Source: Corbicula japonica | Lineage: Eukaryota > Mollusca > Bivalvia > Venerida > Cyrenidae | Reading direction: 5' to 3' | Length of the DNA: 64,000 nt | Assembly (NCBI GenBank): GCA_038501625.1 | Contig: JAZAYU010000013.1 | Span: 6,944,001 to 7,008,000, forward strand | In this document: in pieces, positions 15,101 to 25,445 of the stretch | Layout of the letters: every line of letters begins with the position of its first letter | Position numbering within the stretch: the first letter of the stretch is position 1 | The notes under the pieces: model-generated | Databases searched by the model: none | Told to the model about the DNA's origin: nothing | Seen by the model: the letters and a program-made list of their open reading frames with translations, nothing else | Translations under genes and position numbers: made by a program

Positions 15101-18001
15101 CGAAAAGTGAAGATCCAGATAAGTCAGAACTTCTATAGATCAGGATCTATACTGTTTGCTTTTTGATGTATTAGGTTATTTCTGACCATAAAGTGAACAG
15201 TGCAGATCCTGATCAGACAACACAGATAAGCCAGCTAATCTGGATTTACGCTGGTCGCATGTGCATTAAAATGCCTATATATGGAGGAAAGGGTTAAAAT
15301 CTGCACAGATAAATAAATATCAATATTTATACTTCAGAAAAAAAGAAAAGTTCAGCAGCTACAGAAAAAACGGGCCACAAGATAAAAGATGATGCTGGTG
15401 GCAAGTCCCATAAACCAAAGGATTCAGCTGAATTTAAATATCCCCGCAGAGTACAGTCTACAGGTGCCTTGGCTGGCATAGGTAGCTATTGCATTAACTT
15501 TTAATGTTAGGTCTGGAGCCCGATTCATTAATATCCTCATATTCACAATATAAGTGATTGATATGAAACTAATTGTAATTGTCTTTCATGAATGTTTGGC
15601 TATAGATGTTGTACTTTTAATCTTCAAATTAAATACCTAAACTATTTTAAAATAAATTAAATCAACAATAATTATTTTCAGAATTGCAGTTATGTCAAAT
15701 GAATGGAATGTTTGAGCATGCTGACTCCTAACAGCTTTTGTTAATTGTGACTGATAGTTAAACTCTATACTAGAATTGCAGGGGCTAACAGTGCCTGTTG
15801 ATCAGGATCTACACTGTTCACTTTTAGGTTCATTTAGTTATTTCTGACCAAGAAGCAAATAGTGTAGATCCAGATCAGATGGCATAAATGTTCCAGCTGA
15901 TCAGATTCAATACTCCACGTGCAATCAAATCTGTATATATGATGTAAACGGTTCAATGGTTGTGTAAAGACTGTATACTGACAATTACTGTGTCTAACAT
16001 ATGGTCATCTTCAAATGCAAATTTTCTTACAGACAAGCACCTGAGCTTTTTGACTGGTGATTGTTCCCTGGAGGAGGGGTCATTATCAGATCTAGATCTT
16101 ACACTCGATGGGGCCACAGGATCAGATCTGAACCTGCAGTTCGAGAATCTCCATCTAACAGGTTTCCATGCAGCAAGCAAGGGAAACAACTCTGAGAAAT
16201 CAGAGAAAGGTGGGCCCAATTATTGGTTTGTCACTGAACGAGAGTTTCTCACATCAAATTAAAACCTTTATGTTCAATCTGCTTTGAGAAATGATGCCCA
16301 AAGTTCTTGTAAACAACATTAAAAAGTTATTTTTATAGACTTGTTCATATCCCAACTGAATTAAACCGATCTGTTTTTCAAGTGAGATCGTCTTTTTTCA
16401 GTCACATCTAAGCAGCAGGCTGTTTGTGAGTCAGTTAGTCATGGCACTGTTGTGCAATAGATAATTGATAGCTTCATAATAGAAGTTATGAAATAAACAT
16501 TAACAGGAAGTGTAATCATTATCTATTCACACAAAGTCAATAATTTATAAGAAAATGTAAAAATTACAACATACCGATAATTAACCAATGTTCATAAAAT
16601 AGCTAAATCCCAAGAGCTTTCAGGGCCTCTGGACCCCAAAACCCTGACCAGTTCCTGGTGGCCACAGCTCATTTTTAAGTAATTTCACTGGACTAGAACT
16701 TACATCATGTAATCCAGACATTAATTCGTATGATGTAAAATATTGACAGTGACTTTTGACATGTTCACGGAAAATTAAATCCATAAAATCAAATGTTTTT
16801 TGTCGATGCTTTCTCTTTGTTCGAAGCTTTCTCTTCGTTTTGCCTCCAGTGCTGAAGGCATAATGTGTTGCTCTGACAACACATGTCAATATTTTACAGT
16901 TAATAGAGATACTGATCAGCCCTTTTAATTGTTAATTCATCATTTACCCAATAATACAGGGTATAAATATATTCAGATATTAATTTGACAAAAAGGCAGC
17001 CAACAAATATTGATTTGTTTACCCTGTATATAGTATTAGCAGCTTTTAACTGTTCTTTGGTTACAAAATGGCCATTTGGATGATGACAGTAGAAGTGAAA
17101 ATGTTGAGTGGGACCTTGTTAGAATGGAAAGGCAGACAAGCTTTTATAGACAAACATTATTTTACATATGAAATTCATTTATCATAAGTTTGTGACTCAA
17201 TATCAATAGTAGTAAAAATATGAGAGAAAATTCTGTTAGTGAATTTTGCAGGGAACAAATCCAAGTCCAAATGGGGAGAGCGGCCCAAGGCAGACAAGGA
17301 TAAGGAGAATACAAAAACCAAAGGAGAGCAGACAGATGATACCTCCTGTAATGAAGAGCACTCAAGGGAGAACAGTCCTCATGATGAGGATGATGGCAGT
17401 GGAGCAGAAGGACCCCTGGTGGAATTTACTCAGTCAGGGGCAAACAACTCTAGGTAAATTGGAATAACACTAACTTAATGCAGCCAGTTTAGGAGTCAGT
17501 CAGTTAGGCAGTTTTTTTAATCCCCTTATCACAGAGAAGAGGTCAAAGCACCATTGCTGCTAGGATGCAGTAAAACTAATCACCAAGTCAGGCTGATCAG
17601 GACCACTTCTCGGGGTATGGTGGTTAACTAGAAAATCAGAGCAAGAACAGTTGCGATTGATTTCCCGTAAAAATACATACAGTTCTAGAAATATCTTAAG
17701 GGTTATGTCATTAACTGATTATCAATAATTTTCTCCACTAAAATTAAGAGACTTTGCCTTTGCAAATGTTGATCCCTCTTGACAAGTCCTCTTGACCGTT
17801 TTGCAATGCACCTTGGCATGTTTATTATGTTGAATATGGTTTTTGATGTTGAAGTGAAAGTACTAAAAGAGATAACCATTCAATATGTTAAAATAAGAAG
17901 TATTTTTGTATGTTATTAAATTCTGAGAAAATGAAGATCATGAATGCATGTGTTGTATTTCCAGGGAGAGGGATGATGATGATGAGACATCTGTAGTCTG
18001 A
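124..18001 (+). CDS. Unrecognised acidic Ser-rich protein with PDZ-binding tail (3' part of gene)
   Basis: Exons, each with AG/GT borders and one continuous frame: 124-187 (tentative), 2903-2960, 3658-3815, 4227-4324, 5773-5898, 8788-8888, 10623-10769, 11335-11532, 15338-15481, 16033-16209, 17252-17453 and 17965-18001 (TGA at 17999). The sum is 502 codons plus stop; the 5' end lies before the window or was not recognised. Residues 1-25 are heptad-like (YIHQLE..NNELKE) and look like the end of a coiled coil. Residues about 75-165 are rich in Asp/Glu/Ser. Residues 255-290 hold two copies of a motif around HxIQARFNxL, then an Ala-rich helix. Residues 365-490 are low-complexity, acidic and lysine-rich, probably disordered. 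The protein ends ETSVV, which fits a class I PDZ ligand (S-x-V). I do not recognise the family; a scaffold or cytoskeletal adaptor is a guess. Exon phases agree at every junction, so the gene model is much firmer than the function. Confidence 0.8.
476..836 (+). repeat. Dispersed repeat with TATGCCCCCC hairpin and CGTCCG run
   Basis: It opens with TATGCCCCCCAAAGGGAGGC, a short hairpin, then CGTCCGTCCGTCCG. It continues with two diverged copies of a roughly 130-bp unit (CCTCGCTTCTTCTC ... GAGTTATGGCC). The same architecture recurs at 1392, 11599 and 22064 in this window. No coding capacity. Confidence 0.6.
1392..2624 (+). repeat. Composite dispersed repeat with internal tandem units
   Basis: It starts with a hairpin (TATGCTCCCCGAAG ... 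CGGGGGAGCATATA). Three units of about 130 bp follow (GTAAACACTCTAGCGGTCA..), then four units of about 150 bp around GGTCACTGTTACTAAAAATA. It ends in GGTGAGCGATAAAGGGCCAT ... CCCTCTTGTTT, which is the reverse complement of the first bases of the element at 52432. A second fragment of that end lies at about 2677-2705. The element fills most of the intron 188-2902, in which I see no exon. Confidence 0.6.
4155..4226 (+). other. Alternative 3' splice site made by a 72-bp tandem duplication
   Basis: The 3' splice site and first bases of the exon at 4227 are duplicated 72 bp upstream. Both copies read (c/t)TATGT.T.CAG|GTATTGA followed by a shared AGTCACTCTCAGTGAG. Use of the upstream AG at 4153-4154 would add 24 codons in frame with no stop, ending in a hydrophobic stretch. 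The first copy also contains CTCTCA|GTGAGT, a good donor, so a 27-nt microexon is possible as well. Confidence 0.6.
4744..5772 (+). repeat. 38-bp minisatellite derived from an intron-exon junction
   Basis: About 27 head-to-tail copies of a 38-bp unit, period checked at 4760/4798. The unit is GTATTTGTAG plus GTGTTTGGATAATGATGTAG plus AGAATGCT. The array runs straight into the exon at 5773-5898, whose first 28 bases are the last 28 bases of the unit. Each unit therefore carries a copy of the real 3' splice site (TTTGTAG|G). Long minus-strand open frames across the array come only from a stop-free 38-mer read in three phases; they are not genes. Confidence 0.9.
6315..8595. mobile_element. 2.3-kb DNA element with CAGGGTTCGAC terminal inverted repeats
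   Basis: The left end CAGGGTTCGACATTA (6315) is repeated in inverted form at the right end, TAGCGTCGAACCCTG (ends 8595). Only short open frames lie inside. A clear target-site duplication is not visible: the flanks share only GTGC. A second element (6802-7977) is inserted in it. CAGGG ends are found in hAT-like transposons, but the superfamily is not established here. It occupies the intron 5899-8787. Confidence 0.6.
6802..7977. mobile_element. Tc1/mariner-pogo-type element, TA target site, nested
   Basis: Ends are CAGTAGACTCC (6802) and GGAGTCTACTG (to 7977), each flanked by TA (6800-6801, 7978-7979), the target duplication of the Tc1/mariner/pogo superfamily. Subterminal copies of ATCGG/CCGAT motifs lie at both sides. 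No intact transposase. A segment at 7138-7168 (AAGCCTCAGGGCAAACAAAC..) is shared, inverted, with the element at 56681-58180. Confidence 0.75.
8919..9013. mobile_element. Second palindrome family (CCCAAGRTYATAAAACTGAG), copy 1
   Basis: CTCAAGATCATAAAACTGAG at the left and the inverted CTGATTTAGTTTTATTGTCT at the right, with CAAGCATCTGATTGGCTGAA in the middle. It follows the exon ending at 8888 by 30 bp. Confidence 0.65.
9385..10530 (+). mobile_element. 5'-truncated non-LTR retrotransposon (LINE 3' end)
   Basis: A 263-residue open frame (9423-10214) looks like the C-terminal part of a LINE reverse-transcriptase protein. It has the LGVHKFTP..ALNGDMGW segment and a terminal zinc-finger-like C-x2-C-x11-H-x4-C (CQICNSNSEVEDETHFLLKC). 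About 300 bp of 3' UTR follow, then AATAAA-like bases and a (TTAC)n tail at 10505-10530. Fingers and palm of the polymerase are missing, so it is a dead 5' truncation within the intron 8889-10622. The Met at 9423 is just the first ATG after truncation. The clade cannot be fixed from this fragment. Confidence 0.75.
10812..10990. mobile_element. Diverged right part of the TTAACCC palindromic MITE
   Basis: GCATAGGCAAACAGTGTAGA through GGAGTAAAGGGTTAA. It keeps the paired AGATC/GATCT arms and the TATTTATGGAGTAAAGGGTT end but lacks the left terminus. A short (TA)n run (10792-10811) precedes it. It lies just downstream of the donor at 10770. Confidence 0.55.
11599..13830 (+). repeat. 2.2-kb composite tandem-repeat element
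   Basis: A hairpin-like start (TATGCCCCCCGCCATG..GCGACGGGCAT) and a long CGTCCGTCCG run are followed by about four copies of a 165-bp unit (CGCAACTCCTCCTACAC ... GTTATGGCCCTTTGATA), up to 12400. Then come about nine copies of a 150-bp unit (GGTCAAGGTCACTGTTACTA ... ATAACTTGGCACAAATGTTC), up to 13830. The second unit is the same as in the element at 1392-2624. Open frames here are translations of repeats. Confidence 0.65.
14172..14412. mobile_element. TTAACCC palindromic MITE copy
   Basis: TTAACCCTTTCCTCCATA start, diverged GTAGGGAAGGATTAG end, two internal palindromic arms around CTGATCAGGATC. It lies in the intron 11533-15337. Confidence 0.75.
14630..14965 (+). repeat. Degenerate tandem repeat, about 50 bp unit
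   Basis: Around seven diverged copies of TGTCATGTGGCAAAATTGTC plus a TTACCTGTGAAG-like spacer. Short open frames over it look like repeat translation. Confidence 0.5.
15060..15297. mobile_element. TTAACCC palindromic MITE copy, 40 bp before an exon
   Basis: Ends in TATATGGAGGAAAGGGTTAA at 15297, 40 bp upstream of the exon that begins at 15338. It therefore lies next to the likely branch-point region of that intron. The left end is diverged (ACCCTTTATTCCATAG). Confidence 0.75.
16706..16854 (-). other. Antisense exon-like segment, function unknown
   Basis: On the minus strand an open segment is bordered by CCTTCAG| and CATGAT|GTAAGT, as an exon would be. It has a very basic start (KTKRKLRTKRKHRQK) and a protein-like rest (FDFMDLIFREHVK..YFTSYELMSGLHD). 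No partner exon was found. It lies in the intron 16210-17251 of the plus-strand gene. It could be a transposon relic or chance. Confidence 0.25.
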
Positions 18002-18520
18002 CTGAGTTGCTATGGCAACTGCTGGATGACTTTGTTTCCATAGTGACTGCTGGATTACCTGGTTGCCATAGGAACTACAGGGTGGTTAAGATATCTTCAG
18101 GGTGACCATGTTGCCATAGTAACTGCTTCAATTTCTGCCATATATTCAGAACTTGGTTGTGCTCAGCATTTAAGTTAAATATCGACAATGAGAAATGACT
18201 CAATGAGACTTAAGATTGTTTGTATAGCCTTTCAAAGAATTTTTGACTATATATTGTGCAGTATTATGAAAAAGTATAGGACACAAAACCAGAATTTTTA
18301 TAAATCTGGAGTATGTTTTTTTTTTTCATTTGTTTTCATTTTGAAAGTTTTATGTTGTTCTGATGGGACCATTTATGTATTTGTATTGTACGTTCAGTTT
18401 TTCCTTTTCATTACTGTTGTGCTACATTTTCACCTGTGATATAGAGTTAATTTGTCCGTCATTAGACTGTGATCTATAGTGTTCACTTGTTCACCATTTG
18501 TGACATTGTAGCCAAGATCT

Positions 18521-18638
18521 GGGCTGAAGGTTATTAAACAGAGTTTGGAAACCAGTCTCAAATCTCAAGCATCTGATTTGCAGAAATGGCTGCTGTTGAT
18601 AGGAGACTGGTTTCCATGCTCAGTTTTATAACCTTGGG
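18521..18638. mobile_element. Second palindrome family, copy 2
   Basis: Left GGTTATTAAACAGAG, right CTCAGTTTTATAACCTTGGG; middle CTCAAATCTCAAGCATCTGA. Confidence 0.65.
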
Positions 18639-18639
18639 C

Positions 18640-18893
18640 ACTATAACCAAATCCTTAATTCTTTACATCATATATATGCCTTTTTTTCACATGGTGATCA
18701 GTTCAGATCTTGGTCAGCCAGCACATCTGTGCCATCTGATCAGGATCTGCACAGTTCACATTTTGGAAATAACCTACTGAATCTAAAAGTGAACAGTTTA
18801 GATCCTTATCATATGGCACAAATGTGCCTGCTGATCTGGATTGAAACTGTTCACTCATTCAATAAAAGCTATGTCTATGAAGTAAAGGGTTAA
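18640..18893. mobile_element. TTAACCC palindromic MITE copy, diverged
   Basis: Both arms recognisable (GTTCAGATC ... GATCAGGATCTGCAC ... GATCTGGATT); ends AGTAAAGGGTTAA. It abuts the second palindrome family (18521-18638). Confidence 0.65.
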
Positions 18894-19241
18894 AAAAATA
18901 TTATACAATCTTGTTAGTACATTCTTGACTCTAACCAATTTTACATACATAAAATTATTATCGAATGCAATCCAACCATGTAATATTGAAAATCTATTTA
19001 TAGACACTAAAGACCTTGTCAGTCCACTGCATGTGTTCTTTTCTAAATTCTGCAGATTTACATTTACCCTGCTAAATGTTTGTGATGAACACGCCCTTCT
19101 ATTAATTTGAGACAAGTAGAAAAGTATTAACCCATTTAAATGTTCATTGAACGATCATAATCAAGCAGCTAGGTCATCCATTTCAAATGAAAGCTGTTTG
19201 AAAACTAAGTTTGGATGTTATGTTCCTAGTGATAGCCTTTG

Positions 19242-19490
19242 TTAACCCTTTCCTCCATAGATACACCTTTACTGCATGGGTGAACAGTGTAGATCCAGAA
19301 CAGCCAGCACATCCCTGCCATCTGATCAGGATCTAAACTGTTCGCTTTTTGATTCGTTAGGATATTTCTGACCAAAATGCGACCAGTGCAGATCCTGATC
19401 AGACAGCACAGATGTGAAGGCTGATCTGGATCTACACTGGTTGCCCATGTGTAAAAATGCATATACATTGTATATGGAGGAAAGGGTTAA
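19242..19490. mobile_element. TTAACCC palindromic MITE, well-preserved copy
   Basis: Complete TTAACCCTTTCCTCCATA start and TATGGAGGAAAGGGTTAA end. TTAA at both tips is compatible with a TTAA target site. The left arm pairs GTGTAGATCCAGA with TGATCAGGATCTAAAC and the right arm is its inverted copy. Confidence 0.85.
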
Positions 19491-20040
19491 TAATTAGTAC
19501 AGATCTTGGCTATATTGTATTTATACTACAGATTTCGATTTTAATTAGATTTTGACCCAGCAAGCAACCTGTGTAAACATCTGTAGAACTGCAATACTTC
19601 ACAAACTTTTTTGTCATGCGATGACTGTTGGAACTGCCGCTCCAATCAGCAGACGTATCATTCTGCTTCCAAACAAGGTGTTGCTGTCAATCAAATATTT
19701 GTCGCTTGCAGAAGTTGAACTGAAAATGCTTTGTTAAGATTTGAATGATACATGTAGCACCAATGCAATAACAAAAGCTGTGGCTTGAAGTTAAGCAACC
19801 TGAAGGCATGATTAACTATGAACAGCATTCTGTCAATTAAACTTTGCCACTACTTCTCAATGAAAATATAAGTCACTGCGCAAAGTGTTTGATGTTTTGG
19901 CTGCAAGCCAAAATCTAACTGAAATCAAAATCGGCAGTAATTATCATGCACTTTCTGTACTATTGAACTTTGTATGTCTGTGATTTTCTTTGATTTCAGG
20001 CTTTGATTGATGCCAAAGCAATTTACATTACAAGAAATAC

Positions 20041-20257
20041 TTTACCCTTCACTCTATACATACCCCTTTATCCCATGGGTGACCAGTGTAGATCCAGATC
20101 AGATGGTACATTTAACCCATTAGATCTGGATCAATTATGTTTGCTTCTTGGTCAGAAATAACCTAATGAATCTAAGGGAACAGTGTAGATCTGATCGGAC
20201 AGCACGGTTGTGGATCTGCATTGTTCACCCACAGTCATGTTTGGCGTAAAGGGTTAA
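20041..20257. mobile_element. TTAACCC palindromic MITE copy, shortened
   Basis: TTTACCCTTCACTCTATA start, GCGTAAAGGGTTAA end; the central part is reduced compared with the copy at 19242. Confidence 0.7.
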
Positions 20258-20499
20258 ATGATAAATCAATTTAAAGTTTTGTCATTCTTGTACATGTTAA
20301 GTTGTTAATGGGCGTGATTGAAAAGTTGCATAATGTTTACCATTTTATTAAGTTGCTGCATTTAATAAATGCTAATTTATTTAATGACTTGCTGTTGTTA
20401 TTTACCTGAATCTGTTACATCTGATTTAAGTTTGTTTAGAATTACAATGTTGAGTATATATAACTGGTTTAGGTTAGTGAAATACGGAGAGAAAACATG

Positions 20500-21330
20500 C
20501 TGTTGACTTTCGACTCTTAACTGTGGCCTTGACCTTTGAGATATGAACAAGGGGTTTGTGCATCACACACCGTCTCTTTGAATTTAACAGTTACGACAAA
20601 TATAAAAAAGATTGCTCATTGAATTTTAAAGTTATGGGCCGAGCAAGCTTTAACCTGACCTTTGACTCCTGTGATCTTTACCTTTGTGATGGAAAAGTGG
20701 GGTTCCCGCGTCACACTAGGTCTTGTTATGATTAACATTCATGCCAAGATTGCTCCATGCATGTTAAAGTTAAGGGCTGGACAAGCTTTCACATGACATT
20801 TGACCTCTAACTGTGACCTTGACTTTTAAGATGGGAACCTGGGGTCTGCATGTGACACTTGTCTCATTCAGGTTAACATTCATGCCAAATATAAACAAGA
20901 TAGCTCAATGCATGGGCATTGGCTGGACAAATCCCGACGGACAGACAGACAGTGCAGTTACTATATGCCGTCCTTAGCGTGCATATAAAGTAAATCAGGA
21001 GTTATCATTTCTGAGAAACAGCTCTGTTGATGCCGATAATATACTTGTGTTTTGCCAACAGAGCAATGTTTTCAGTTATAAGCATTTTGAAGATTATGGT
21101 AAAAGTTTTGCAACTAGATTGCTGAATACATGTTAAAGTTATGGGATGGGCAGATGGACAGACGAACAGTGCGACTATTTTATGTCTCCCTTAGGGGGCA
21201 TTAAAAGTAAATTGGGAAGTTAAAGTTTCTGACAAATAGCTCTGTTCATGCAGATGATATACTCAAAGTGTTTTGCCAACAGAGCAAATTCTTTTAGTTA
21301 TAAGCAATATGAAGATTAAAAAGTTGTGCA
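20500..21330 (-). repeat. Inverted dispersed repeat with 205-bp local duplication
   Basis: A CCTTGACCTTTGAG-type tandem repeat in reverse orientation ends in GGACAGACAGACAGTGCAG and a TATGC..GCATATAAA end. A similar end occurs at 21160-21210. About 125 bp from 21000 recur at 21205 (TTTTGCCAACAGAGCAA, GTTATAAGCA). Confidence 0.5.
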
Positions 21331-21429
21331 ACTACCCGACAATGACGGTTACACCACCCCACAGTAGAATCACTTTTTGGCTACCTCTTAATGAGGTGAC
21401 ACAAAAATGACAAACTGGATGTCTTATTA

Positions 21430-22060
21430 TCCCCAGCCACATAGCAGGAGGGGGATATATGAATGGTATTGTCTATCCATCAGTCATTCCATCCATGTGT
21501 GTACATTTTGTGTCCGATCCATAATTTTTCAACCCCTGGAAGGAATTTCATGAAACTTTAGTCAAATGTTCTCCCTATTAAGACGACATGCAGAACCCAT
21601 GTTTAAACGTGGCCGGCTCATGGTCAAGGTTACCAGTGGTATTTGTAGATTTGAACCATGTATTTCATGTCTGCCCCGTTACTTTTTAAACCCCTGAAAT
21701 GAATATCATGAAATTAGTGAAATGTTTAGCCCTTCAAGAGGATGTGCAGAACCCAGGTCTCAACCAGGCCAGCTCAAAGAAAGTCACCAGTGGTGTTTAA
21801 AGGTTTCAACAATGTATTTTGTAATTGCTCCATAACTTCTAAACCCCTAGAACAAATTTCATGAACTTTTGGTGAAATGTAAACCTCATAGAGACAATAT
21901 GGAAACCTGTATTTCAACCGTGCTTGCTCAAGGTCGAGGCCACAAGTGGAGGTCAAAGGTTTAAGTTATGTAATGCGTGTCAGCTTCATAACATATAAAC
22001 TCCCAGAAGGAACTTGGATCAAATGGAGTGTTGAAAAGTTTTCATACAAAAATTCAACAC
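21430..22060 (+). repeat. Dispersed repeat, about three diverged 160-bp units
   Basis: A hairpin-like opening (TATCCCCAGCC..GGAGGGGGATATA) is followed by units containing AACCCCTGGAAGGAATTTCA and CAAGGTCACCAGTGGTGTTT. Same architecture as the neighbouring element at 22064. Confidence 0.5.
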
Positions 22061-22063
22061 TTT

Positions 22064-24400
22064 TTTATCCCCCGCCGATGAAATCGGGAGGGGGATATTG
22101 TTTTGGCGTTGTCCGTCCGTCACGGGGTCACGTCACGGTGTCACGGTGTCCGTCCGCATTTCGTTTCCGGGCTATTTCTCTGCAACCACTGGATGGATTT
22201 CAACGAAACTTTGTGGGAAGTATCAGTACCAAGAGGAGATGCGCATATCGTCGTCTTGTTCCGGTCAGACCATTTAACACAGAGTTATGGCCCTTTGATA
22301 ACCTATGAATTATGTATATAGAGCAGTATTCGTTTCTGCGCTATTTCTCTGCAACTATGAAATGGATTTCAATGAAACTTGCTGAAAAACATCTATACCA
22401 AGAGGAGATGCGCATATCATCGTCTTGTTTTGGTCAGACCATTTAACACAGAGTTATTGCCCTTTGATAACCTATGCATTATGCATATAGAGCAGTATTT
22501 GTTTCCATGCTATTTTTCTGTAACTAGCGGATGGGTTTCAATGAATCTTTCTGAGAACCATCAATACCAAGAGGAGATGCGCATGTCGTTGTCTTGTTGT
22601 AGTCAGACCATTTAACACAGAGTTATTGCCCTTTGATAACTTATGCATTATGCATAACGAGCAGTATTCGTTTCCGCGCTAGTTCTCTGCAACTACTGAA
22701 TGGATTTCATTGAAACTTGCTGAAAACCATCTATATAAAGAGGAGATGCGCATGTCTTCGTCTTGTTTCGGTCAGACCATTTAACACGGAGTTATTGCCC
22801 TTTGATAACTTATGCATTATGCATACAGAGCAATATTTGTTCCGCGCTATTTCACTGTAACTAGCAGATGGGTTTCAATGAAACTTGCCGAAAACCATCT
22901 ATACCAAGAAGAGATGCGCATATCGTGGTCTTGTTTTGGTCAGACCATTTAACACAAAGTTATTGCCCTTTGATAACTTATGCATTATGCATATAGAGCA
23001 GTATTCGTTTCCGCGCTATTTCTCTGTGACTAGCTGATGGGTTTCAATGAATCTTTCTGAGAACCATCAATACCAAGAGGAGATGCGCATGTCGTTGTCT
23101 TGTTGTAGTCAGACCATTTAACACAGAGTTATTGCCCTTTGATAACTTATGCATTATGCATATAGAGCAGTATTCGTTTCCGCGCTAGTTCTCTGCGACT
23201 ACTGAATGGATTTCAATGAATCTTTCTGAGAACCATTAATACCAAGAGGAGATGCGCATATTGTCGTCTTGTCCCAGTCAGACTGTTGAACACAGAGTTA
23301 TGGCCCTTTGATAACTTATGCATTATGCATATATAGCAGTATTCATTTCCACGCTATTGCTCTGCAACAGTTACTACTGAATGAATTTCAATGAAACTTT
23401 CTGGAAACCATCAATACCAAGAAGAGATGCGCATGTCATGGTCTTGTTCCAGTCAGACTGTTTAACACAAAGTTATTGCCCTTTGATAACTTATGCATTA
23501 TGCATATAGAGCAGTATTTATTTCCGCGCTATTTCTCTGCAACTTTTGGATGGATTTCAATGAAACTTCCTTGAAACCATCTATTATACCAAGAGGAAAT
23601 GCGCATATCATCCTGTTGTTCCTGTCAGACTATTGAACACAGAGTTATGGCCCTTTGATAACTTGTGCATTATGCATATTATAGAACAGTATTCTTTTCC
23701 TTTATTTCTCTGCAACGACTGGATGGATTTCAATTAATCTTTCTGAGAACAATCAATACCAAGAAGAGATGTGTATATTGTTGTCTTGTTCCAGTCAGAC
23801 TGTTTAACACAGAGTTATTGCCCTTTGATAACTTATGCATGATAGAGCAGTATTTGTTTCCGCTCTATTTCTTTGCAACTTCTCGATGGATTGAAATGAA
23901 ACTTTCTGGGAAACATCAATACTGAGACGAGATGCCAATTTTGTCATCTTGTTCCAGTCAGACTGTTTAACACAGAGTTATTGCCCTTTGATAACTTATA
24001 CATTATGCATATAGAGCAGAATTTGTTTCCATGGTATTTCTCTGCAACTACTGGATGGATTTTAATGAAACTTTCTGGAAACCATCAATACCAAGAGGGG
24101 ACACACATATTGTCATCTTGTTTCAGTCAGATCCTTTAACACAGAGTTATGGCCCTTTGATAATTTATGCATTTTGCTTGTAGAGCAGTATTTGTTTCCT
24201 TGCTATTTCTCAGCAGGAATCTATGGAAACCATCAATACCAAGACAAGATGCCCATATTGTTGTCTTGTTCTTGTCTGACCGTTTAACACAGAGTTATGG
24301 CCCTTTGATAAGTAATGCACTATGCATATAGAGTAGTATTCGTTTATATGCTACTTCTATGAAACTTCTGCATGGATTTCTTTAAATACAGCACTATATT
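22064..24400 (+). repeat. 2.3-kb element with about 14 tandem 165-bp units
   Basis: The start TTATCCCCCGCCGATG ... CGGGAGGGGGATA forms a hairpin, then GTCCGTCCGTC. Units of about 165 bp follow: GCGCTATTTCTCTGCAAC, GGATTTCAATGAAACTT, CCAAGAGGAGATGCGCAT, GTTATTGCCCTTTGATAAC, GCATTATGCATATAGAGCAG. Short open frames are repeat translation. Confidence 0.75.
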
Positions 24401-25179
24401 TTTACTACTGCGTTCTTCATTTCAACTACTTGAAGACTTTCGTCTCATTTTTATATTCTGGTGAGCTGCCCAACCCTTTTCACCATCTGAAGTTTTTTTT
24501 TTCACATTTTTTGCCATCCTTGATAAATATCTAAATAAAGCCCTATGACTTCAGCTGTTGTGTTAGTAATAACCAGTACTCGGCGGAGGATATAAATTCA
24601 ACGAATTTGCTTGTTTTACTTAACATTTCCTTTTAAGCATCCATAACCTTTTCAACATTCCCTCATACAGTGGGGGATATTGCTGTCCATTAGACTGCCT
24701 TATTGTCAATTAGGATGATTGTGTAGTAAATATACATGAAAGTTAAAATTTGCTTTTTTATTAAAAATATTCCATTAAGTTTAACATCATTTCTATGAAT
24801 CTATGAGTATTACCATTTCAATATTTTGATTTTTAACATTTCAAGTATAAGACAACATAAGAAGCACTTTATTTGACCTAAACATGTCAACATTTCACAT
24901 ACAGCTAGGTTCTGCTTCAACAATTAAGTATTAGCACAAAAATATTCATACCGCCACACTTGTTATAATGCATATATGGTATTTTTGCAACAGTTTCTGT
25001 CTTTAGAACAACATAAAATGCCAGGTTAATAATAAAAATTAATTTTAATATATACTAAAAAACACCAACACCAAAAAGTGTTAACATGAGTCACCTTAAA
25101 CAATATCAACAATGCACAAGTAGGCACTGTTTTCAATGCTGAAACTTAAATAATGCCATTCTCACAACACAGGGTCCAG

Positions 25180-25445
25180 AGTGAGCCCAAAATACTGACA
25201 CTGTTGCCCCCGCTGCTACAACAACACTTGTAACAAAGGGCCATGGTAAAAATGGCTGCAGGCAAAAATTTTCTTCTCGAGCATCTACAATTTCTGCTTG
25301 GTCATCTGTGCAAATTTGAAAGAAATCAGCTTGATAGTTAATGACGAGTTGATGCCACAAGATTTGGGGGACTACATACGGATGGACGGACAGACAGACA
25401 TATGGACAAGAGCAACTCTATAAGCCTCCCACTTCGCAGGAGCAT
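25180..25445 (+). repeat. Dispersed repeat shared with 33165-33350
   Basis: ACTTGTAACAAAGGGCC .. AATTTGAAAGAAATC .. GAGTTGATGCCACAAG, then a GGACGGACAGACAGACA tail. The copy at 33165-33350 has the same orientation and lies in an SVOP intron 30 bp past the donor of the exon at 33380. Confidence 0.5.

Noticed and set aside
21946..23925. ORFs of 72-120 codons with recurring DGFQ..F / PFNTELLPFDN segments
   Set aside because: Translations of the 165-bp tandem unit, broken by stops in every copy.
25133..25360. Minus-strand ORF as the last SVOP exon
   Set aside because: It lies in a dispersed repeat also present at 33165-33350 and does not resemble a transporter tail.
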